Below are positions 22,168 through 32,421 of a stretch of DNA of 46,542 nucleotides, piece by piece. The notes below the pieces were generated by a model. That model saw only the letters and a list, made by a program, of their open reading frames with translations. It was not told where the DNA came from and did not search any database. The DNA is taken from positions 1-46,542 of the IMG/VR virus record IMGVR_UViG_3300035115_000001, one strand, 5' to 3'. Source of the DNA: a virus. Made by a program: the position numbers and the translations under genes. The first letter of the stretch is position 1. Each line of letters opens with the position of its first letter.

Positions 22168-23331
22168 TTAGCCCGAAGTTGGAGCCTTGCTCTGGGTGAG
22201 GCCGCCAGCGGCCCCTCCAGTGGCGCCCGAGAAGGCGCCCTGCTCTCGGCCCACAAGCTGGGCCTTCTTGTTGATCGCTTCTGCTGATGTACCGAACACC
22301 GACTGCTCTTCCTCGGCCTGCCCGAACTGCTGTCCGTACATAGCCCCGAGGTTCTGCATGGTGCCCAGCTCTGCGGCCACCTGCTGGTAGCCCTGCTGCG
22401 CCTGCGTAGCGGTGACACCGATCGTGGCGAGCTGTTCGGCGTACGCCTGGTTGAACGTCAGGCCCTGTCCGAGTGCAGCGCCGCCGATAGCGGCGGTCGC
22501 AGCTGCCTTCTGGAGCAGCGGCAGCGACTTGTCGGGGTCGAGGAAGTACGCGGCCATGTGGCCGTCGTCAATCCCCATCTGGTTTAGCGCCAGCTTGTAC
22601 GCCGGGTTGGCCAGGGCAGTAGCCTGGGTGGCCAGGTCGGCCCGGGACTGCACCTCGGTCGGACTTACGTCCTTGCTGATCCAGTTGGTGAAGTCATCGG
22701 TGCTGTCGTAGAAGCCAGCCGGGAGGCCAGACTGTCGGAGGATCTGACGGTAGGCGTTCTCGGTGTTAATGTAGTCGGCGGGGGAAAGGACAGGAAGACC
22801 TGCCTTCAGCCTCGCCTCGTTGCCCTTGAACCGCTGCTTGTACTCCGGTGTGTCCTGAAGCAGGATGCTGATCGTATCGGCCGAGTAGCCGTTCTTGACG
22901 TAGTCGTAGATCTTCCCCGCCAGGGACTCCAGGCCGTAGGACTTGAACAGCGTCTCGATCGCCAGGAACGCGTCTCGGTTGGTGCCAGATAGCAGCTTGT
23001 CGTACTGCCCGGTCACCTCGTAGTACTTGTTCTGGGTGGTGTTCACCTTAGCGGTGATCGAATTCAGCTGAGCCTGGGTGTGGGCGATGCTCGCCTGGAG
23101 GCGAGCCTGCGCCGCCTTCGAAGCAGCGTCGGTCTTACCCTTGATCTTGTTGTACTGGGCCTGCTGCTGCTTGAGCAGGTTCTGCTCTGAGGTCTGCCGG
23201 GCCTTGTACATCTTGAGCTGCATCTGGAGGGTGACCGAGTTGTCACCCTTGGCGTACCAGGGACGATCGCCACTAGCCTTGATGTTCGCCGTGGCCGTCT
23301 GCCACGAGGTCGGAACTGTTGGTGTGGTCAC
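22168..23331 (-). CDS. Internal virion protein, 387 residues
   Basis: GTG start with SD AAGGAGGA. Glutamine- and alanine-rich coiled coil (about 25-105), then FKSYGLESLAGKIYDYVKNGYSADTISILL, a motif shared in spirit with the two hydrolase proteins upstream (EYGFxxSFL...GYSKDxF). The last 100 residues are Ala/Gly/Gln-rich. Probably an ejection protein. Confidence 0.75.
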   Translation of the reverse strand: MTTPTVPTSWQTATANIKASGDRPWYAKGDNSVTLQMQLKMYKARQTSEQNLLKQQQAQYNKIKGKTDAASKAAQARLQASIAHTQAQLNSITAKVNTTQNKYYEVTGQYDKLLSGTNRDAFLAIETLFKSYGLESLAGKIYDYVKNGYSADTISILLQDTPEYKQRFKGNEARLKAGLPVLSPADYINTENAYRQILRQSGLPAGFYDSTDDFTNWISKDVSPTEVQSRADLATQATALANPAYKLALNQMGIDDGHMAAYFLDPDKSLPLLQKAAATAAIGGAALGQGLTFNQAYAEQLATIGVTATQAQQGYQQVAAELGTMQNLGAMYGQQFGQAEEEQSVFGTSAEAINKKAQLVGREQGAFSGATGGAAGGLTQSKAPTSG

Positions 23332-23339
23332 GGTCCTCC

Positions 23340-24626
23340 TTAGTACTTGAAGCCGAAGTCAGACAGCACCTGATGGCCGATCTGCATGAGCGAGTCCTGC
23401 GCGTTCTTCGTCTGCTTCCAGCGAGGATCTGAGCGCAGGTCGCTCTCGAACTGCCAGAGCGGCTTAGTCTCTGTCTGTAGCGTCCCAGGATTCTTGTACT
23501 GGAGCGCCTTCTTGATGGTCGGGTCGAACAGGTTGATGCTGCCGGAAGGCAGCTCCAGGATCTGCGCCATAGACTGGAGGTAGGGCTGAGCGATGTCAGC
23601 TACCGTCTGGCCCGCGTCGAGCTGCTTGGAGAACTGTGGGAACATGGCCTTGGCCTGTCGCAGCATCTCATTCTTGTAGTCGGACGTGGTGGCCATGCCG
23701 CGCAACACCTTGCGGGTGTTGTCGGCGTACCACTTGTCGGACATGTGGACACCCATCGAGTAGGCGTACGACCTCAGCTCGTTCTGAGTATCAGCGCCCT
23801 GACCCTCGAAGTCACCACCATCAAAATACACATACTGACCAAGATAGTTCCGAAGCTGTCCATCGGACCATCCCTTAGCCACAACGTTGTAGGCGGCTTC
23901 TTGGATGCGGGCCTTAGTGAACTTGGTGTCCTTGATGCCGAGCTGTTCGGCAAGCTGGTGAACCGAGACGTAGGCTGCGTTGAAGTTCTGTTTTGCTGTC
24001 GCGGGATCTGTGTAGGTCTGGGTGAGGTATTGGCGCTCCTTGTCGGAGTGCGTCTTCCACCACTTGGTGTTCCGGAGCTTGGCCTGGAACATGTCCTTGG
24101 AGTAACCCTTGGACACCATGTCCGAGAATAGCTTCTTGAGTTCCGGGTTGGCGTTCAGGAACGAGGACGTGAAGCCGTACTGCTCGGCCAGCTCTGACAT
24201 GCTCAACTTAGGGCTCGCTCCTGAGTAGCTGTAGCTGCTGCTAACCGCACCAGCGCCGCCTGCGTGGCCGATGACCGAGTCCACGTAGGACTTGATCGAC
24301 GGCCCGCCAGGCTGTGACTTGGTGGACATGTCGAGGTTGTGGTTGGCGGGACCGGCGTACCACGCAGCAGCCGCTCCACGCGGCCCCCACTTGTCGAAGT
24401 ACCCCTTGAGGATTCCCTTGACGATCTTCTCTTGAAGACTCGGGGAGTTGAGGAACTGCGACGGTGTGATGCTGTAGCCCAGCACCTGGCGAGACCAACC
24501 GGCTACGTTGCCTGGCATAACCTGGTACTTACCGAGAGCGCCGGAACTCCTGTTCACGGCGCTGTAGCTACCGCCAGACTCCTGTATCGAGATGCCTCGC
24601 ATGAACTGATCGAACGAGAGTGCCAT
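23340..24626 (-). CDS. Virion lytic transglycosylase
   Basis: 428 residues. SIQESGGSYSAVNRSSGALGKYQVMPG at the N-terminus is an SLT/lysozyme-like fold with catalytic Glu16; AAAWYAGPANH continues it. From about 140 the protein turns into a helical module (LAEQYGFTSSFLNANPELKKLF... FQAKLRNTKWWK) that is also present in the NlpC/P60 protein. It would open the cell wall during DNA entry. Confidence 0.85.
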   Translation of the reverse strand: MALSFDQFMRGISIQESGGSYSAVNRSSGALGKYQVMPGNVAGWSRQVLGYSITPSQFLNSPSLQEKIVKGILKGYFDKWGPRGAAAAWYAGPANHNLDMSTKSQPGGPSIKSYVDSVIGHAGGAGAVSSSYSYSGASPKLSMSELAEQYGFTSSFLNANPELKKLFSDMVSKGYSKDMFQAKLRNTKWWKTHSDKERQYLTQTYTDPATAKQNFNAAYVSVHQLAEQLGIKDTKFTKARIQEAAYNVVAKGWSDGQLRNYLGQYVYFDGGDFEGQGADTQNELRSYAYSMGVHMSDKWYADNTRKVLRGMATTSDYKNEMLRQAKAMFPQFSKQLDAGQTVADIAQPYLQSMAQILELPSGSINLFDPTIKKALQYKNPGTLQTETKPLWQFESDLRSDPRWKQTKNAQDSLMQIGHQVLSDFGFKY

Positions 24627-24629
24627 GCG

Positions 24630-25925
24630 TCACCTCAGTCCTAGGCTCTTGAGTACGTTCAGCCCGACGTTCATCACGTCGTTCTGTGCGTTCGATGTCT
24701 GCGCCCAGCGGGGATCGCTGCGCACTCGCTGCATGAACGTGGTCTGGTCCATGCCGGTCGGCTTGCCGTCCTTGTTCACCCCGTTCAGTGCCGAGCGGAT
24801 CAGCGGGTCGGTGAGCTTGATGCTAGCCGGTGCAACCTCTAGCTGCTGGGCCATGATCTGTATGTACGGGTTGGCGATGTCCTGCATCGTCTGCCCCGCC
24901 TCAATCTGCTGCTTGTAGCTAGGGTAGGAGCTGATCGCCTGCTGGGCGATCTGGTTCTTGAAGTCGTCCTCGGTAGCCAGCTTGCGAGCGATGAGGGCAG
25001 CCTGGTTCTTGATGGACTGGTCGTCCAGCGTTACGCCCTGGGCTGCGGCGTAGGACTTGATTGAGTTCTCGTAGGCACCGGCTTCGCCCCTGAGAGTTCC
25101 GCCGACGAACTTGACGTAGGCGCCGAGCACGTTGGCCAGCTGGCCCTCGTCCATGTTGGTGGCGTACGCCTTCTCGGCGATCGACTTCAGCTTCTTCGGA
25201 GGGATCGACGCTCCGAGCTTGGCTGCCTCCTGCTGGACCATCACTGTGGTGGCCTGGAGGTTCGCCTCGTACGTGGCAGGGTCGGTGGCCTTCAGGGCCT
25301 GCGCCTGCCTCATGGTGTCCGAGTTCTTCTTCCACCACTCTGTGTTGCGAAGCTCGGCCTGGAAGGCCTCCTTGCTCAGGTTGTTCTTGACGTAGTCGTC
25401 GAACACCTTGGCGACACCGGGCTGCGACTTGAGGAACGAGTAGGCGAAGCCATACTCGGAGGCTAGCTCCTCGGGCGACAGGCGAGCCGGAAGCTCGCTG
25501 TCGGTCATATCCTGGTCGTTGTTCGGTCCACCACCTGCGATGCCCGAGATCCTGCGGCCACCCATGAACAGATCCTGGTAGTAGCCGGACTTGAGGTTGT
25601 CGATCTCGATGCCCTTGCCGGGGCGGGGAGCGTGGATGAACTGGCCGTTGCCGATATAGATGCCGACGTGGTCAGGCCCTGACGTCCCCTTGTCGGTGTC
25701 GAAGAAGATCATGTCTCCGGGCTGGAGATCCTTCATGCCGACAGCCTTGCCCTGGCCGATCTGGTCGTAGGTGGTGCGGGCAACGGACAGGCCAAAGTGC
25801 TGATAGGCTTGCTGCACCATTCCGGAGCAGTCGACGCCCGAGGTGAGGCTGTTGCCGCCCCACTGGTACGGTGTGCCGATGAACTGCTTCAGGTAGTTTA
25901 CGATGTCCTGTCCGTTTACCGCCAT
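24630..25925 (-). CDS. Virion NlpC/P60 peptidase
   Basis: 431 residues, SD GGAGG. TPYQWGGNSLTSGVDCSGMVQQ places the catalytic Cys33; DHVGIYIGNGQFIHAP gives the histidines. D,L-endopeptidase domain about 1-130, then a helical module homologous to that of the transglycosylase next door (EYGFAYSFL... AELRNTEWWKK). The pair attacks both glycan and peptide bonds of the host wall. Confidence 0.85.
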   Translation of the reverse strand: MAVNGQDIVNYLKQFIGTPYQWGGNSLTSGVDCSGMVQQAYQHFGLSVARTTYDQIGQGKAVGMKDLQPGDMIFFDTDKGTSGPDHVGIYIGNGQFIHAPRPGKGIEIDNLKSGYYQDLFMGGRRISGIAGGGPNNDQDMTDSELPARLSPEELASEYGFAYSFLKSQPGVAKVFDDYVKNNLSKEAFQAELRNTEWWKKNSDTMRQAQALKATDPATYEANLQATTVMVQQEAAKLGASIPPKKLKSIAEKAYATNMDEGQLANVLGAYVKFVGGTLRGEAGAYENSIKSYAAAQGVTLDDQSIKNQAALIARKLATEDDFKNQIAQQAISSYPSYKQQIEAGQTMQDIANPYIQIMAQQLEVAPASIKLTDPLIRSALNGVNKDGKPTGMDQTTFMQRVRSDPRWAQTSNAQNDVMNVGLNVLKSLGLR

Positions 25926-25926
25926 G

Positions 25927-26793
25927 TCATCCTCCGCCGATCATCTCCATGAGCCAGTTCATGCCGTTAGTGGCAGCCTGGTAAGCCCCGTACTCAGGGT
26001 TCTTCTTCGCCTCTTCCTGGGCTAGGTAGGACTGCGCAGCGGCGCTTACGCCGCCCTGCGTTGTGCTGCTCTGGTTCTGTAGATCCTGGCCTACATACGT
26101 AGACGTGGTGGTCGTAGTCGCAGGGTGAGCCTGCTCGTACTTGTTGAGGATCGACTTGAACCGAGACTGCTCGGCCTTGGTCGGGTCCCTACCGAGGAGC
26201 GTTTGAGCGGCACCCTGGAAGAGGGCTGCCGCATCCTCTGCGGTAGAGATGTTGTACTGGGTCTGCGTGGCCGTCACCGTTCGAGGCTGTGACGCCTCCT
26301 TGGAGCGCTGGGCGATGTCCTTGCCGAGTACGTCCCACGGAGTGACGTTCTTCCCTGCCACCTGGTACTGAGCGGACACACCAACGTATCCGGCCCAGAG
26401 CTTGGCCACATCGGCATCACGCATCTGCGTGGTGTCGTAGCCAGCCAGGTTGAGCTGGGACATGAACTTGTTGCGGGTCTTGGTGTCCCACATGTAGTAC
26501 ATGTTGACAGCATCCGAGTAGTCCATGAACGCGATGGGCGACTCGGCGCCCATGTACAGGTTCGGATTCTTCGGGTTGCTGGCCTTCTGCGGCACGACTG
26601 GGAACGAACCCATCGAACCGTAGGCTTGGCCGGGGGCGGCACCGATAGTGCCGCCACCCTTCAGGGCTGTAGCCACGCTGTTACGCGCAGCATCGATGCC
26701 CTTCATCTTCTGCTGTCCGGACGCCGTGTTCGGATCGGAGGAACCGCCACCGCCGTAGGTGCCACCACCAGCACCGTCGCCACCTACTGCCAT
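25927..26793 (-). CDS. Internal virion protein, 288 residues
   Basis: ATG 26793 chosen: GGAGG lies 7 bases upstream; TTG 26799 is the alternative. Glycine-rich start, then NMYYMWDTKTRNKFMSQLNLAGYDTTQMRDADVAKLWAGYV, an all-alpha module related in style to adjacent virion proteins. Overlaps the stop of the giant gene. Confidence 0.75.
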   Translation of the reverse strand: MAVGGDGAGGGTYGGGGSSDPNTASGQQKMKGIDAARNSVATALKGGGTIGAAPGQAYGSMGSFPVVPQKASNPKNPNLYMGAESPIAFMDYSDAVNMYYMWDTKTRNKFMSQLNLAGYDTTQMRDADVAKLWAGYVGVSAQYQVAGKNVTPWDVLGKDIAQRSKEASQPRTVTATQTQYNISTAEDAAALFQGAAQTLLGRDPTKAEQSRFKSILNKYEQAHPATTTTTSTYVGQDLQNQSSTTQGGVSAAAQSYLAQEEAKKNPEYGAYQAATNGMNWLMEMIGGG

Positions 26794-26795
26794 GA

Positions 26796-29700
26796 TCAAC
26801 CTCCAAACGTGTTCGTGTTACTGAACGACGGGGTGGAGAGTCCACCCACGCTCTGGCCGCCAGCCGTTCCCTGGCTCGCCATCACATCGAAGATCGACTG
26901 GTTCGCAGTCTGGTCCTGGATGTTGCCGGTGAACTGGGGCAGCGTGTTGGTGGCCTGCTCTTGCTGCACGGTGTTCTGATCGAAGCCCATGTCTCGCGAC
27001 AGGTAGCGGGTGAAGAGGTCCCCGAACGTCGTGGACTGCTGGATCATCGCCACGACCATCGAGTTCCACTGACCCTTGATGTCAGCGTTCTCCTGGGCGT
27101 TGATGTCGCTGCTTCCCCCGTCCGCCTTTCGGAGGAGCAGGGCTCGCTTGGCGTCGTCCCTGTAGGCCAGATAGCTCTTGAGCCAGTAGATGTCGGAGCG
27201 CATGCCGATCGACCCGTCAGGGTTGACGGCCTTACTCCAGATCTCTGGGTCGTTCACTATCTGCTTGAGGGCTACAGCCTGGCGATCGAAGTAGTTCACA
27301 TCGAGGCTGTTGTAAGCCTTCGACCAGTCAGCGTTGTAGTACGGGTTGTCTACCAGGTTGCCGTTCTCGTCTACGATCTGCGGTTCCGAGAGAACCGCGA
27401 CCGCCGCCTGCTTCTGGAGCTTGAGGTCTTCAGCGCCCGGGTCATCGAACGACTGGAAGCCCTGCTGGTACAGCTGGGCGTAGATGGTGTTCATCTGCGA
27501 CTTGTACTGCATCCACCCCTTGGCGAGGTTCGCCTGAGCCAGAGCATCACGGGCCGACATCTTCTCACGCATCGGCTTGCCAGAGGCAGGGTCGGTGGCG
27601 TGAGTCAATTCGTAGTGGTATGCACCATTCGAGTATTTACCCTCCTGGTCCGCGCCCACGATGAGTCCGGCGTACTCGGGCCCGACCTTGGTGATCAGGT
27701 CCTGGTAGTACTTGGACATGTGGACGGCCTCGGCCGTGGGCCGCAGGCCGCTGTTGTTCTTGCTCAGCGACTGAGAGAACACGAAGGCAGCGTCACCGAA
27801 CTTGTCGTAGAACCGCTGGTCTGCGGTGTTCGGGTCCACCTTCTGCATCGCCCGGTACTGCTGACGGAAGAAGTCATACGGGTCACGGGCCTGGAGGCTG
27901 ATCGGCAGCGTCATGGCGAACAGAGTCTTCATCAGGCTCTGCTTCTTCGCCCGAGCGTCGATCTCGGTCCAGGTGGGCTTCGTCTTGCGAAGCCCTTCCA
28001 TGTACTTGTAGTTCTCCGCCTGCATGATGTAGAACAGGTTCTGCTGGTAGCTGTCCGACATCGGGTCGCCCTGCTCAGACTTCCTGTACCAGTTGGGCAG
28101 GAACGTCTGAAGCTCGGAGTCGTTGACGCCGAACGGCAGGATGCCGAGCTGCTGGAACATGTCCGCGATCTCAGGGCTGTTCTTCGCGACCTGGTCGGCA
28201 GCGATCTGGACGTAAGGTCCAGCGCTAACCGGGATCGGTCCGTCACCGTGGTTCAGGATGATGTTCGCGGTGCTCATCGGGATGTTGAACGTAGCGTTCT
28301 TGTCGAGCCCGAAGAACTTCTTGAATGCCCTGCCGCCAAGGTAGTCCGGAACCTGGATGACCATGTTGCGCTCGTTGTAAGGCACCAGCCGCTTGCTTCC
28401 ATCCGGCATCGTCACCGTCCCGTCAGGGGCGATGTGGTAGCCGTTCTGGTCGGTGGTGATGCCAGCACGAGTCGGTGCACCCATCACCTGGGCCACGCGA
28501 GGCAGGATGTCAGGCTTGTCCGAGATGATCCGAGCCCATCGGTTCCACGACTCCTGCTGCGCCCCGAAGAACGCGCCGAAGTTGCGGAGCATGTAGCTCA
28601 TCTTCGTCTCGTAGTCCATCGTGAAGGTGGTCTTCTTCACGTCATCGAGCGCCCGCTTGCGAGCGGCGCTCTCCATCTGGAGCCTGAGATCCTCGGTCAT
28701 GTGGGTAGCCCCGGCCTTGCCGGTGGTCTCCATCAGGTCTCGGAGGTGTACGCCGTAACGCTGAGCGAACAGCGGGTTACGGAGTAGATACCGAGCAGGC
28801 ATGTTGCCCATGATGTTGTAGAACCCGGACATGAACCGGTCCATCGCCTGCATCGCGGCGTGACCGCCACGAGCGTACGATAGGGCCTGGCCGTTCACTA
28901 GCGGACGGTTGGGCTCGGGGATCTGCTTGAGCATATCCTCGGTGACCTCACCACGGGCAGCAGCCTGACGGATGACGTCTCCAGCGGGGAACGCAGGGTT
29001 AAGCCACTCATCGATCTGAGACGTGACTCGGTCCACCAGTTGATCGTGCGGAAGGTGCTGCGCGATCTTGTGGTCTCGCTTGTAGGCGACACCCTCCGGC
29101 GTGTTGAGCCAGCGCTCAAGCTGGTCCGGAGTCTTGCCCTTGAGGTAACCAACAGCCAGCTCGTCGTGAGCAACCTGCTGGTTGATCACCTTGAGCCATG
29201 CTTCCATGTGGACGTCGGCGCCGTGCTTGGAAGGAGAGAGCTGTTCCCAGTTCATACGGCGAAGCTGGTTCAGATACATGTCGGCACTGCTGCCCATCAT
29301 GTTCTGGAAGTTCTTCTCGCCGCTGGCCAGGTCTCGGAAGAGACCACCCTCAGCCCCCGCGTAGGCAGGAGCGAAGAGCTGCCCGCCGATCTCCTGGTGC
29401 TTCATCGCCTGGCCACCCTTGACCAGCTCGTCCATGTCGGCGTACGTCTTGCGGACGTCCGCCAGCATGTCGATGTTCATGTCCAGCTCGTCCTGGTGGG
29501 CGACCACATCGTGGTTGCGCCCCTCGTTCCGAGCCAGCGTGATGTCCTGCTGGATTCGCTGCTGCTGCTTCTCCAGGTCAGAGATCTGGATCTCCAGGTT
29601 GGAGCGAGTGACGTGTGCAGCCTCGAAGTAGTTGTCCGGCATGGCTGCTCGACGCAGCCCTTCCCAGGAGTACTTGCCGCCCTTGATCGCACGGTCGATC

Positions 29701-31787
29701 ATGGCCATCGGACCGAACCTAGCGATCTGGCCGAGCGCGTCGTCAGACAGCGCTCGTGGACCGTAGCCCAGACGGAAGAGCTGAGAGAACTTCCAGATCG
29801 TACCGACGTACTCAGGGAGCGCCACGATCTTAGTCCAGGCGTTGCCGGACTGGTTCAGAGCCTTCTGCCAGGTCGATGCGTTGGCGTTGATCGCCTTCTC
29901 GAACAGCTTGAAGTCCATCATCGAGTGACCGTTGGCCATCTGGCTGCGGAGCAGTGGGGTGACCACCGTCTTTCCGCCATCTGGCGTGATCTCGTCTACC
30001 CGCAGCGTAAGCCCCGGGTTGTCCGGGTCTGCCACGCTGGCAGTACCGAACTGCTCGTTCCTCATCGACCCCTGTGCGGCGCCACGCTTGGCGGCGATCT
30101 CCCGGTACAGACCGTCAGCCACCTCGTGCGAGATGTTCTCACCGGTGCGGAGGTTGTACCTGTCGACGATGTTCCGAGCGATCTTCTGCTCGATCGTCTG
30201 GAGGATCATCGGACGCTCGGCCGCTGAGGCGTTGAGGTACTGAGAGACGTACATGTCGCGAGCCTGGGGGCTCAGCGACTTGACATCCATCAGGCTAGCG
30301 TTCAGCTGCTTGTAGCCCATGTCGTCGTTGACGTCGATGTAGTGCGTAGGCTTGATGTCGTTGTAGGTGTGGGCCAGCTTCACAACCCCGCCGAGGCTGA
30401 GGCTGTAGATGTTGTTGACCCGACTCCCGATGAATCCGCCGTCCTTCATCGGCTGCCACTGCCGCGACTGCTCCCACGCGTTCCTGATCTTCAGGCCCGC
30501 AGGGGTGGTGATCGCGTTGAAGTTCATGTCACCGAGCGTTCCGAACGCCTTGATCTTGTCGGAAACGATCTGGCCCTGAGCGTCCAGCCGTGCGATGTCT
30601 GCGGTCTGCGCATCCATCAGAGCCTTCGCTCGGATGCCGAGAGGTGTGATCTTCTCAGCATCGGACAGGCCGTTGTAGTAGGTCGAGGTGTTGGACAGCC
30701 GGGACTGGATCTGCTCGATCTGGTAAGCCAGCTCGCCGTTCTGGACCTTCAGCGCCTCGTTGGCCACGTTGTCACCCATGGTGACCCGCAGCACGTTGGC
30801 GACCTCGGTCTGATCCTTGGCCTGCGAGAGCAGCGAAGCGACCGCAGGGCCGTTCGCAGACTTCCGGAGGGTAGGCTCACGAAGCATCACTGCTGCCGCT
30901 GTATCGGGGTTCGCAGACTTGATGTTCATGAAGTGATCGGTGAGCTTCTGGAACGGAGACTTCGAGGTGAAGTTGTCCCAGGCCATCTTGTTGGCGACCT
31001 CCGGCGTCAACGCCGGGGCGCCCTTCAGGACCTGGTTGGTCTCCTTGGCGATCTGGCCAGCGACTGGACGAGTCCAGCCAGCCAGCTTGGCAGCACCGGC
31101 GACCTTGCCGCCGAGCACCAGAGGGTCAGCTTCCCAGGAGATAGCAAGGTCGGCGCCGCCAGAGACGTACTTGGCCGGGCCGCTGCTGAAGTACTTGTCG
31201 AGGTTGGTCATCGTGCCGAACGGGTCGGCTGCCGAGACGGTACCCCTGAAGGTCCCCTTGGCCTGCTCTCGCTCCTGCTTGAGGATGTCCTGCGGCAGGA
31301 CGCCCGCCTTCTGGCGTTCGCCCGGAGTCTGGGTGAGCAGGGTCCACGCCTGGCCGGGGCTGACGTGGTGAGCAAGGTCCCAGGTGTCGGAGAATCCGAG
31401 GCCCTGGTCGTGCATGTAGTCCTTGCCCTGGTAGCCGGTCGGGTTCATGTCGTTCAGGAAGAGCGACATCTCCAGTCCAGCGAAGGATACGGCGGGGGAG
31501 ACTGTGGCGCTGTACGCCTGGTAGAGCTTGGAGCCGATCCACTCGATCGGCTTGAAGATCTTCGAGTCGAAGATGCCGCCGTCCTGGGCCTCGCGCTGCT
31601 GCTTCAGAGCAGCGAGCTGGGCCTGGGTGATCTGCGACTGAGGGTTGGACATGTCGATACCCTGGCCACCCATGTACTGGTAGACCGCGTCACGCACGTT
31701 ACCAGGCAGGCCCTCCGGGGTGATCAGTCCATCGATCAGACCATCCTGGAGAGTCTGAAGATCCTTGGGTGAAACATCGCCAGCCAT
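26796..31787 (-). CDS. Giant internal virion protein, 1663 residues
   Basis: Longest gene of the genome (ATG 31787, SD GGAGG). Helical throughout, with coiled coils near 735-790 (EIQISDLEKQQQRIQQDITLAR) and no transmembrane segments. Size, position between portal and hydrolase genes, and helical content fit a T7 gp16-type ejection protein that forms the DNA channel. No polymerase or transglycosylase motif seen. It is not a tape measure, because tail-tube and assembly chaperone genes are absent. Confidence 0.8.
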   Translation of the reverse strand: MAGDVSPKDLQTLQDGLIDGLITPEGLPGNVRDAVYQYMGGQGIDMSNPQSQITQAQLAALKQQREAQDGGIFDSKIFKPIEWIGSKLYQAYSATVSPAVSFAGLEMSLFLNDMNPTGYQGKDYMHDQGLGFSDTWDLAHHVSPGQAWTLLTQTPGERQKAGVLPQDILKQEREQAKGTFRGTVSAADPFGTMTNLDKYFSSGPAKYVSGGADLAISWEADPLVLGGKVAGAAKLAGWTRPVAGQIAKETNQVLKGAPALTPEVANKMAWDNFTSKSPFQKLTDHFMNIKSANPDTAAAVMLREPTLRKSANGPAVASLLSQAKDQTEVANVLRVTMGDNVANEALKVQNGELAYQIEQIQSRLSNTSTYYNGLSDAEKITPLGIRAKALMDAQTADIARLDAQGQIVSDKIKAFGTLGDMNFNAITTPAGLKIRNAWEQSRQWQPMKDGGFIGSRVNNIYSLSLGGVVKLAHTYNDIKPTHYIDVNDDMGYKQLNASLMDVKSLSPQARDMYVSQYLNASAAERPMILQTIEQKIARNIVDRYNLRTGENISHEVADGLYREIAAKRGAAQGSMRNEQFGTASVADPDNPGLTLRVDEITPDGGKTVVTPLLRSQMANGHSMMDFKLFEKAINANASTWQKALNQSGNAWTKIVALPEYVGTIWKFSQLFRLGYGPRALSDDALGQIARFGPMAMIDRAIKGGKYSWEGLRRAAMPDNYFEAAHVTRSNLEIQISDLEKQQQRIQQDITLARNEGRNHDVVAHQDELDMNIDMLADVRKTYADMDELVKGGQAMKHQEIGGQLFAPAYAGAEGGLFRDLASGEKNFQNMMGSSADMYLNQLRRMNWEQLSPSKHGADVHMEAWLKVINQQVAHDELAVGYLKGKTPDQLERWLNTPEGVAYKRDHKIAQHLPHDQLVDRVTSQIDEWLNPAFPAGDVIRQAAARGEVTEDMLKQIPEPNRPLVNGQALSYARGGHAAMQAMDRFMSGFYNIMGNMPARYLLRNPLFAQRYGVHLRDLMETTGKAGATHMTEDLRLQMESAARKRALDDVKKTTFTMDYETKMSYMLRNFGAFFGAQQESWNRWARIISDKPDILPRVAQVMGAPTRAGITTDQNGYHIAPDGTVTMPDGSKRLVPYNERNMVIQVPDYLGGRAFKKFFGLDKNATFNIPMSTANIILNHGDGPIPVSAGPYVQIAADQVAKNSPEIADMFQQLGILPFGVNDSELQTFLPNWYRKSEQGDPMSDSYQQNLFYIMQAENYKYMEGLRKTKPTWTEIDARAKKQSLMKTLFAMTLPISLQARDPYDFFRQQYRAMQKVDPNTADQRFYDKFGDAAFVFSQSLSKNNSGLRPTAEAVHMSKYYQDLITKVGPEYAGLIVGADQEGKYSNGAYHYELTHATDPASGKPMREKMSARDALAQANLAKGWMQYKSQMNTIYAQLYQQGFQSFDDPGAEDLKLQKQAAVAVLSEPQIVDENGNLVDNPYYNADWSKAYNSLDVNYFDRQAVALKQIVNDPEIWSKAVNPDGSIGMRSDIYWLKSYLAYRDDAKRALLLRKADGGSSDINAQENADIKGQWNSMVVAMIQQSTTFGDLFTRYLSRDMGFDQNTVQQEQATNTLPQFTGNIQDQTANQSIFDVMASQGTAGGQSVGGLSTPSFSNTNTFGG

Positions 31788-32002
31788 CATGCCTCCGTTC
31801 CGACGACCCCCGGCTCGTTGTAGTACGGAGGTATGTTGCTGCCCATGAGATTCTTCGCCATGGAGTTGATCATGTCTCGGCCAACGGGAGCGTTGGCCAG
31901 CTCTACGCCCATCGTGGGCGCGTCGCTAAAGGTCAGGGCCAGTGCTCCCATGTCATCGAACCACTGGCCGCCGTACTGGTACTCAAGGCTGCCGCGTATC
32001 AC
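31787..32002 (-). CDS. Hypothetical 71-residue late protein
   Basis: GTG start; overlaps on both sides. SLEYQYGGQWFDDMGALALTF suggests a short structural protein. Not recognised. Confidence 0.65.
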   Translation of the reverse strand: MIRGSLEYQYGGQWFDDMGALALTFSDAPTMGVELANAPVGRDMINSMAKNLMGSNIPPYYNEPGVVGTEA

Positions 32003-32421
32003 TGCTTCCCCTTCACCTGTCGGATCACGTTCCGCATCGCCCAGCTAGCGCCGGGCTGGTTCGCCATGAACTCAAGCACCGGCATCCAGTTCTGGAGCTT
32101 CTGGAGATCCTCGGACTGCTGGTCTGGGAGGTTCAGCGCATCGGTTCCCGCGCCGGGACCGCTTGCGGCTCCAGCCGTGACCGGCACGTCAGGCTGAGTA
32201 GTAGGGTCACCAAAAGGAGTGACACGGCTTGAAGCGTCTCCGAAGAGGTCATTGAAGTTCATCCCTGTCACGTCGTGGGACTGAGCCATCTTGGCCCCGC
32301 CCTCTTGGGTTTGGTACTCCTGCTGCTCGCCGTAACCGGCGTTGGGTAGGCTGCGGTTCGCCTCGGCGACAGCCTTGTCGGTACGCTTGCTGAACTGGCC
32401 GGGGCCAGCGACGTCAGCCAT
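31999..32421 (-). CDS. Hypothetical 140-residue late protein
   Basis: Low-complexity hydrophilic N-terminal half, helical C-terminus (LQKLQNWMPVLEFMANQPG). Probably a head or internal protein, by position between portal and ejection genes. Not recognised. Confidence 0.7.
   Translation of the reverse strand: MADVAGPGQFSKRTDKAVAEANRSLPNAGYGEQQEYQTQEGGAKMAQSHDVTGMNFNDLFGDASSRVTPFGDPTTQPDVPVTAGAASGPGAGTDALNLPDQQSEDLQKLQNWMPVLEFMANQPGASWAMRNVIRQVKGKQ

Noticed and set aside
26796-31787. Tape-measure protein
   Set aside because: No tail-tube, sheath or frameshifted chaperone genes accompany it; spike, portal and hydrolase context fits a short-tailed phage ejection protein.
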